Source: Campylobacterota bacterium (GTDB taxonomy: Bacteria; Campylobacterota; Campylobacteria; Campylobacterales; Sulfurovaceae). From it: DNA of 10,473 bases. Location of the stretch: the NCBI GenBank assembly GCA_022600655.1, contig JAHZJZ010000241.1, positions 1-10,473 of the forward strand, read 5' to 3'. Below are positions 7,056 to 10,473 of this stretch, one piece after another; the stretch's first letter is position 1; each line of letters begins with the position of its first letter. Made by a program: the position numbers and the translations under genes. The notes beneath the pieces were generated by a model that searched no databases, was not told where the DNA came from, and saw only the letters and a list, made by a program, of their open reading frames with translations.

Positions 7056-7616
7056 TTGTTTAAAGACAAACAAGAAACCATTGCACTCTTTGGTGGGAGT
7101 TTCGACCCTCCACACATTGGGCATTTTACTGTTGTTAATGGTGCAATAAAAATGTTAAATGTTGATAAAGTAATTATAGTACCAGCTTTTTTAAATCCCT
7201 TTAAAACAAGCTCATTAGCAACCCCTGAAAAACGACTAAATTGGACCAAAGAGATTTTTAAAAATCTTCCTAAAGTCAAGGTTGATGACTATGAGATAAA
7301 ACAGGGTAAAGCAACCCCAACAGCTAAAACTGTGGAACACTTTCAAAAAGAGTACCATGTTAAATATCTTATCATTGGAGCTGATAACCTAGCCTCTTTG
7401 AATAAGTGGTATAACTTTGAGTGGTTAAACAGACAAATTACATGGGTGATTGCTACCAGAGCTGGACATGAGTATGATACTTCCATACTAAGAAGTTTTG
7501 AATTTTTAGATATTGAGGTTGATATAAGTTCAACACAGATACGCCAAGAACAATCTTTAGAAGAGATAGAGAACCATATTAAAATACTAAGTAATAAAAA
7601 AGGACAAACAACTTAA
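7056..7616 (+). CDS. nadD: Nicotinate-mononucleotide adenylyltransferase
   Basis: Adenylates nicotinate mononucleotide to deamido-NAD, the penultimate step of NAD synthesis. The 186-residue protein has the nucleotidyltransferase fold signature GGSFDPPHIGH (13-23), the IGADN segment (107-111) and the C-terminal ISSTQIR (157-163) that contacts ATP phosphates. The start is a TTG with AGAGG seven bases upstream; the next residues FKDKQETIALFGGSFDP reach the first beta strand at the expected distance. The stop overlaps the rsfS ATG by one base (TAATG), so the pair is one translationally coupled operon. Divergent from gap, the same neighbourhood as in C. jejuni (from memory), which supports the Campylobacterota assignment. 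Confidence 0.95.
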   Translation: MFKDKQETIALFGGSFDPPHIGHFTVVNGAIKMLNVDKVIIVPAFLNPFKTSSLATPEKRLNWTKEIFKNLPKVKVDDYEIKQGKATPTAKTVEHFQKEYHVKYLIIGADNLASLNKWYNFEWLNRQITWVIATRAGHEYDTSILRSFEFLDIEVDISSTQIRQEQSLEEIENHIKILSNKKGQTT

Positions 7617-7957
7617 TGAACATAGATGAAAGAATCGACCGAATTGTCAATGAACTAGATGAGAAAAAAGCCGATGAGATAGAAGTTTTTAATCTTGATA
7701 ATGTTGACTATATCGCTAAACGTGTAGTACTTGCTAACGCCTTAGGAGGAAAACACTCCTCATCATTAGCCCAACACTTAAAAGATAAACTCAAACCCCT
7801 AGGTGAAGAGTTTTTACATATAGACGAAAGTGACGATTGGGTAGTAATTGACATGGGAGACATTCTCATTCATATTATGAGTACAACCTACAGAGAAATA
7901 TACTCTTTAGAAGAGTTTTTGACTGAGCTTAGTCAAAAACAAACCCAAGAACTCTAA
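7616..7957 (+). CDS. rsfS: Ribosome silencing factor RsfS (DUF143/Iojap family)
   Basis: Binds ribosomal protein L14 (uL14) on the large subunit and blocks subunit joining, saving energy in starvation. 113 residues, normal length. The family core is clear: VDYIAKRVVLANA, then the conserved DDWVVIDMGDILIHIM followed by YREIYSLEEFL (about 77-104). It follows nadD with a one-base overlap, an association found widely in bacteria. AAGGA lies about eleven bases before the ATG, and coupling probably contributes to initiation. A stem-loop 13 bases after the stop ends the operon. Confidence 0.95.
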   Translation: MNIDERIDRIVNELDEKKADEIEVFNLDNVDYIAKRVVLANALGGKHSSSLAQHLKDKLKPLGEEFLHIDESDDWVVIDMGDILIHIMSTTYREIYSLEEFLTELSQKQTQEL

Positions 7958-7970
7958 AGCCTAACAATCC

Positions 7971-7993
7971 CCAAGTAAAGCCCCTTTACTTGG
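7971..7993 (+). terminator. Stem-loop terminator after rsfS
   Basis: A perfect 10-bp stem, CCAAGTAAAG / CTTTACTTGG, around a CCC loop, followed by TTCTTTATTGTT. Outer bases AACAAT (7963-7968) and ATTGTT (8000-8005) can also pair. The T tract is interrupted, so termination may be partial. It sits between converging genes but is best placed for the plus strand. Confidence 0.65.
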
Positions 7994-8047
7994 TTCTTTA
8001 TTGTTCACTTTTACTCTAGCAGAGTCGATGTCAAAATAGTGAAACTA

Positions 8048-8473
8048 TTATAACCCTTTCATAAGTTTTAAACTCCTCTCATCCTCTTCACCATCAAAAT
8101 ATTTCTCCAAAATATCTCTAAACACTCTATTATCAGATACTCTACCAAAAAGCGTCATAGAAGATTTCAATTTCAAATCATCAGGATAGCCCAAGATACG
8201 ACCAATAGACCTATTTTCAATATCCAAAAGCAGTTGAACACACTCTAGCAGTCGCTCACCCAAAAGAGGATGAGCTAAATAGGCTTTTGCTTCTGCTGTA
8301 CTTTTTATCGCATAAAACTCTGCTCGTTTACTATACCCAAGTCCATCAAACTGTGGAAATATATACCACATCCAGTGTGAATATTTATAACCAGCTTTTA
8401 ACTCTTCGATTACTGTCTTATAGATTGACTCTTGTGCTGTGATGAAACGGTTTAGGTCGTATGATTGGGACAT
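8048..8473 (-). CDS. DUF1810 family protein
   Basis: A 141-residue cytoplasmic protein matching the DUF1810 family along its length: RFITAQ near the N-terminus, YSHWMWYIFPQFDGLGYS (about 33-50), the helix EAKAYLAHPLLGERLLEC, then DDLKLKSSMTLF. The molecular function of this family is unknown to me; the aromatic WMWYIFPQ block is its hallmark. The start was placed at ATG 8471-8473 because AAAAAAGG lies seven bases before it. An in-frame ATG seven codons upstream (8492-8494) would only add the lysine-rich MGKKGKN, which is the ribosome site translated. It stands alone and converges on rsfS. Confidence 0.9.
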   Translation of the reverse strand: MSQSYDLNRFITAQESIYKTVIEELKAGYKYSHWMWYIFPQFDGLGYSKRAEFYAIKSTAEAKAYLAHPLLGERLLECVQLLLDIENRSIGRILGYPDDLKLKSSMTLFGRVSDNRVFRDILEKYFDGEEDERSLKLMKGL

Positions 8474-8589
8474 GTTTTTTCCTTTTTTACCCATTGTAAC
8501 ATTTCTCTTTTGAACTATCTAAAGAACAAAAAGTTTTAAAGTTTTTTTGACTATTTTCTGCATCTTAAACCTTAAATTAATATTAACTA

Positions 8590-8618
8590 TTGTCACAAGT
8601 GTCACGAAATATTATAAC
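8590..8618 (+). promoter_or_regulatory. Promoter-like sequence with TGTCAC direct repeats, no gene assigned
   Basis: TTGTCA (8590-8595), 17 bases, then TATAAC (8613-8618) fits a sigma-70 promoter reading rightward. The direct repeat TGTCAC-AAG-TGTCAC (8591-8605) covers the -35 box and part of the spacer, as an operator might. No protein gene follows before the REP at 8666. An untranslated RNA, a remnant of a lost gene, or chance are the alternatives. Confidence 0.35.
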
Positions 8619-8665
8619 TTTTTAGATGTTAAGGTCATGTTAATGGTTTGAGTGCGTTATTCTCT

Positions 8666-8689
8666 CGTGGGCAGGAATGCCCACGCTAC
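8666..8689 (-). repeat. REP-type hairpin (family 2, copy 2)
   Basis: Identical over 24 bases, and in the same orientation, to the unit between pgk and tpiA: GTAG, then an 8-bp CGTGGGCA/TGCCCACG stem with a 4-base loop. It is a lone unit; no inverted partner is seen nearby. Confidence 0.75.
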
Positions 8690-8736
8690 CTCAACCCCTC
8701 CACATCCCATCTAACAGTATCTCTAATTGTATTATA

Positions 8737-8850
8737 CAAGGGTGTTGTGCCTCACAACACCGTCTAATAAAGGTTTGTTTTTCTTGCATTTTTCTATTCC
8801 CTTTTTGTTGGGGTTTGGTTGTGACGGTGTTTTCGGGGGAAACACCCTAC
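8737..8850. repeat. REPIN-like element, copy A
   Basis: Two inverted REP units flank a 64-base pyrimidine-rich spacer. The left unit has CAAG (degenerate GTAG, 8737-8740), arms GGTGTTGTG and CACAACACC (8741-8761) around CCT, then GTC. The right unit, read on the minus strand from CTAC (8847-8850), is GTAG, GGTGTTTCC, CCC, GAAAACACC, GTC. Both units share the plan GTAG, 9-bp stem, CCY loop, GTC. The spacer shares an exact 24-base block (8784-8807) with copy B. This is the REPIN layout: non-autonomous units moved by a RAYT transposase, for which no gene is present here. Confidence 0.8.
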
Positions 8851-8889
8851 GCGATTTGTTGTTTCCTTATGAATTTAAACCGAGATTTT

Positions 8890-8913
8890 ATGTGTGACGT
8901 GGTCAACACCTAC
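8890..8913 (-). repeat. Degenerate REP-like hairpin at the end of the HEPN gene
   Basis: On the minus strand GTAG (8910-8913) is followed by GTGTTGAC, CAC, GTCACAC, which folds with one bulged T. It has the same plan as the nearby REP units but a diverged stem. The TAG in its GTAG is the HEPN stop codon. It could be an old REP or a chance hairpin that also acts as a terminator. Confidence 0.4.
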
Positions 8914-9299
8914 AAAACCTTTTTATAAATATAGTCATAAATGTATTGAGCCAATTCATAAAACTCTTCGGCATCTTCCAAGGTAGGTTTTCCATAAGGC
9001 ATAAGCCCAAAATTCCCAGGATAGCGAGAGTCTATATACAAATCATCAAAAGCAGATAACAACTCCTCATTGACAAATATATCTATAGACTCACTTACCA
9101 AACCATAGAATTTAAGTGTTGAGTGCTGTTTGGGTACTTCTCTATTGTTATGTTCAAGCAGTGCCTTAAAAGATTTTTCTACACACTGTTGAGCATGAAA
9201 AGCCACAATGTGCGTAAGATATTCATCCTTGATGATATAGTTGATATTCTTTAAGTCACTGTATGCTGACTCTAACCATCCATCTACAATAGAACTCAT
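8910..9299 (-). CDS. HEPN domain protein, probable toxin of an MNT-HEPN module
   Basis: A 129-residue helical protein of the HEPN family (the pfam05168-like type): FHAQQCVEKSFKALLEHNN (34-52), the long second helix pair, then SRYPGNFG and PTLEDAEEFYELAQYIYDYI (105-124). In MNT-HEPN toxin-antitoxin systems the HEPN protein is the toxin, often an RNase, and is neutralised by its nucleotidyltransferase partner. Arg53 and His59 have the RX4-6H spacing of HEPN RNases, but in this subfamily that could be fortuitous. The start was set at ATG 9297-9299, which overlaps the antitoxin stop as ATGA; the frame is open for 48 more codons upstream, but these only shadow the antitoxin gene. The TAG stop lies in a REP-like GTAG. 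Confidence 0.88.
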   Translation of the reverse strand: MSSIVDGWLESAYSDLKNINYIIKDEYLTHIVAFHAQQCVEKSFKALLEHNNREVPKQHSTLKFYGLVSESIDIFVNEELLSAFDDLYIDSRYPGNFGLMPYGKPTLEDAEEFYELAQYIYDYIYKKVL

Positions 9300-9628
9300 A
9301 GAAGCACTCTCCCCTTCTCCAAAATCTCTTTGGAAAATGAACTCTGTAACTCTACAAACTTTTCGTGCATCTTTTTTGTGTGTACCAACAAATCTATAGC
9401 ATATTCTTTCCGTATATCCAAAATTTTTTGTGATACTTTCCAAACTAAAGCTCTTTTTTCCTTATAACTTTGAGGGATATACTCATCATTGGTAACAATA
9501 TAGAGGTCAATATCACTGTTTTTATGAGGTGTACCATAAGCATAACTACCAAACAGAATAACCTTATCTAGCTGTAAAGGTTTTAGGGCATTGAGTATTT
9601 CGTTTTGTATGTTTTCTATATTTACCAT
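9296..9628 (-). CDS. Minimal nucleotidyltransferase (MNT), probable antitoxin of the HEPN toxin
   Basis: A 110-residue DNA-polymerase-beta-type nucleotidyltransferase. The catalytic signature is intact: G27-S28 followed by ten residues and D39-I-D41 (LFGSYAYGTPHKNSDIDLYIV), with the third acidic residue probably D79 in YAIDLLVH. In characterised MntA-HepT pairs the MNT protein AMPylates a tyrosine of the toxin and so inactivates it; the intact active site supports such an enzymatic antitoxin role here, by inference. It precedes the HEPN gene with a 4-base ATGA overlap. A strong AAGGAG lies before the ATG, and TGTTATAAT, an extended -10 box, lies just upstream. REPIN copy B begins about 20 bases farther upstream. 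Confidence 0.9.
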   Translation of the reverse strand: MVNIENIQNEILNALKPLQLDKVILFGSYAYGTPHKNSDIDLYIVTNDEYIPQSYKEKRALVWKVSQKILDIRKEYAIDLLVHTKKMHEKFVELQSSFSKEILEKGRVLL

Positions 9629-9649
9629 AAGTTATCTCCTTTTGAATTA

Positions 9650-9655
9650 ATTATA
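9650..9655 (-). promoter_or_regulatory. Extended -10 promoter of the MNT-HEPN operon
   Basis: The minus strand reads TG-T-TATAAT, a consensus -10 with the extended TGn element, 22 bases before the MNT ATG. The -35 position falls at the outer edge of REPIN copy B and shows no consensus. The ribosome site AAGGAG follows. Confidence 0.6.
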
Positions 9656-9677
9656 ACATATCTGTTTTTTATTTCAT

Positions 9678-9793
9678 GTAGGGTGTTGTGCCTCACAACA
9701 CCGTCTAATGGGGATTTGGATTTTTTTTGCATTTTTCTATTCCCTTTTTGGTTGGGGTCTGGTTTTGACGGTGTTTTCGGGGAAATACCCTAC
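9678..9793. repeat. REPIN-like element, copy B
   Basis: The intact version of copy A. Left unit: GTAG (9678-9681), arms GGTGTTGTG/CACAACACC around CCT (9682-9702), then GTC. Right unit in inverse orientation: GACGGTGTTT through AAATACC, closing with CTAC (9790-9793). Its stem has one G-T pair (ATACC versus ACACC in copy A), so it still folds. The spacer shares the exact 24-base block (9727-9750) with copy A, and most flanking spacer bases match. It fills the gap between the two toxin-antitoxin operons. A rightward open frame through it is repeat sequence, not a gene; the same peptide-like pattern appears in copy A. Confidence 0.82.
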
Positions 9794-10143
9794 ATGAGTT
9801 CAATATCTAAAAATCTAAAATCTTTTTTATTGTGCGTCCACAAGGGTAAATCGTATATCATACAAGTAGCGGCAATAATTGAATCATAAATACCCATACC
9901 GTGAGAGAGTCCATATTGATTTATGAGCTGAACGGATAAGTTCATAATATCTTGGTCAATTTCTAAGAGTTGACATTTTGCCAAAGTTTTATTGAGCTTT
10001 TTTAACTCTTTTTTATTTAAAGCTCCTGCCAAAAACTCTAGCTGAATAATAGAATTAATGTAATAATCTTTAAATGCACTATCATCTATAACTATTTTCT
10101 CTTTTGAATGGTCTATCAAAATACAAGTATCAACAACAATCAT
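9790..10143 (-). CDS. PIN domain ribonuclease toxin, VapC-like
   Basis: A 117-residue PIN domain protein, which in VapBC systems cleaves specific RNAs and halts growth until bound by its antitoxin. The acidic metal-binding residues are in place: D5 (VVDTCILID), E36 (QLEFLAG), D87 (GIYDSIIAATCM) and D108 in the C-terminal THNKKDFRFL. The ATG overlaps the stop of the upstream antitoxin gene by one base (TAATG). The last sense codon is followed by TAG drawn from the GTAG end of REPIN copy B, so the element sets the exact C-terminus (DIELM). Named only as VapC-like, since PIN subfamilies are hard to separate by eye. Confidence 0.92.
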   Translation of the reverse strand: MIVVDTCILIDHSKEKIVIDDSAFKDYYINSIIQLEFLAGALNKKELKKLNKTLAKCQLLEIDQDIMNLSVQLINQYGLSHGMGIYDSIIAATCMIYDLPLWTHNKKDFRFLDIELM

Positions 10144-10424
10144 TATCTGTTTCTTTGTCGTCTTAAATCATGAATATATTTCCCACTATCTTCAACATGT
10201 GCATAAGGTTTTACATCACTCAAATCTTCATTCTCTTCATCTGTGTATTCAATTTTTCTACTATGTTTTCTTGGGTCTTTTTTTTTAAAAACTAATACAT
10301 CTTTCTTTTGAAATGAATCTATAAATTGACTCAATACATCGAGCGTTATCTCTTTTTGTTCTTTTATAAACTGCTTTAGTTGCTCTTCTATATCAGGATT
10401 ATCTATCTTTAATGTAATGGTCAT
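10143..10424 (-). CDS. Antitoxin of the VapC-like toxin
   Basis: A 93-residue protein directly upstream of, and overlapping by one base, the PIN toxin gene. The N-terminal third (MTITLKIDNPDIEEQLKQF, then ITLDVLSQFIDSF) could form a beta strand and two helices of a ribbon-helix-helix type DNA-binding dimer. The middle is charged and probably disordered. The tail VKPYAHVEDSGKYIHDLRRQRNR probably wraps the toxin. Gene order antitoxin-toxin, length and overlap support the role; the family itself is not named with certainty. A strong AAAGGAGA ribosome site precedes the ATG. By analogy with VapB the complex would repress its own promoter. Confidence 0.82.
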   Translation of the reverse strand: MTITLKIDNPDIEEQLKQFIKEQKEITLDVLSQFIDSFQKKDVLVFKKKDPRKHSRKIEYTDEENEDLSDVKPYAHVEDSGKYIHDLRRQRNR

Positions 10425-10447
10425 GATTTCTCCTTTGAATTTTTATT

Positions 10448-10453
10448 ATTATA
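10448..10453 (-). promoter_or_regulatory. Probable -10 box of the VapBC-like operon
   Basis: TG-G-TATAAT on the minus strand, a consensus extended -10, 24 bases before the antitoxin ATG. The -35 position falls at or beyond the window edge and cannot be read. Confidence 0.55.
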
Positions 10454-10473
10454 CCACATCTTCATCACACTCA

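Larger units (their letters stand above)
8474..8909. other. Gene-poor stretch with repeats and an unassigned promoter
   Basis: I find no convincing gene in these 436 bases. A plus-strand open frame covers much of the right half, but it is translated repeat and lacks a ribosome site. The stretch holds the upstream region of the DUF1810 gene (a TGTTACAAT extended -10-like sequence at 8493-8501, minus strand), a plus-strand promoter-like sequence near 8590-8618, a REP hairpin at 8666-8689, a REPIN-like element at 8737-8850 and a degenerate REP-like hairpin that touches the end of the HEPN gene. Confidence 0.7.

Noticed and set aside
8677..8928. Plus-strand open frame of 83 codons
   Set aside because: It runs through REPIN copy A and antisense to the HEPN end, has no ribosome site, and its peptide (FLFPF, VFSGETPYA) matches that read from copy B. 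It is translated repeat.
9300..9443. 48-codon upstream extension of the HEPN gene
   Set aside because: It overlaps the MNT catalytic gene in another frame, while the ATG at 9297-9299 forms the typical ATGA overlap with the antitoxin stop.
8737..9793. The repeats as a CRISPR array or insertion sequence
   Set aside because: There are only two long copies nearly 1 kb apart with genes between them and no regular spacers. Neither copy encodes a transposase.
9605..9889. Plus-strand open frame of 94 codons
   Set aside because: It spans the antisense of the MNT start, REPIN copy B and the antisense of the PIN toxin. It has the same repeat-derived peptide as the frame in copy A and no initiation signal.

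Overview
The window looks like chromosomal DNA from a member of the Campylobacterota, most like the marine sulfur-oxidising genera Sulfurovum and Sulfurimonas. The basis is AT-rich sequence, the protein character, and a conserved block: gap-pgk-tpiA on the minus strand, divergent from nadD-rsfS on the plus strand. From memory this order also occurs in Campylobacter jejuni. Genus-level placement is inference.

Layout: (1) 1-1924, minus: the first ~641 residues of a TonB-dependent outer-membrane receptor that runs off the left edge. (2) 2043-2948, minus: a 301-residue lipoprotein of unrecognised family. Two plus-strand lipoprotein genes (3090-3587 and 3603-3785) diverge from it. (3) 3819-6991, minus: the glycolysis/gluconeogenesis operon gap-pgk-tpiA, followed by a short ORF that overlaps the tpiA stop and looks like a truncated caspase-type fragment. 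(4) 7056-7957, plus: nadD-rsfS, overlapping by one base and ending in a stem-loop. (5) 8048-8473, minus: a DUF1810-family gene. (6) 8474-8909: a gene-poor stretch with a REP-type hairpin, a REPIN-like element and an unassigned plus-strand promoter-like sequence. (7) 8910-10424, minus: two toxin-antitoxin modules in tandem, MNT-HEPN (MntA/HepT-like) and VapBC-like, separated by a second REPIN-like element.

The most notable structure is the set of small repeats. Two ~115-bp elements (8737-8850 and 9678-9793) each consist of two inverted REP units, GTAG plus a 9-bp hairpin ending in GTC, around a related pyrimidine-rich spacer. This is the architecture of REPINs, which are mobilised by RAYT (Y1/HUH) transposases. 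A second REP family (GTAG plus an 8-bp hairpin) occurs at 4768-4791, inside the pgk-tpiA gap, and at 8666-8689. In two places the GTAG/CTAC end of a REP-like unit supplies the TAG stop codon of a toxin gene. No RAYT gene lies in the window.

Working together: gap, pgk and tpiA catalyse consecutive triose-phosphate steps, probably running toward sugar synthesis if the host is an autotroph. nadD makes the dinucleotide precursor of NAD, and rsfS silences ribosomes on starvation. The right-hand third is an accessory patch of toxin-antitoxin genes and small mobile repeats. I see no tRNA, rRNA, CRISPR array or complete insertion sequence.
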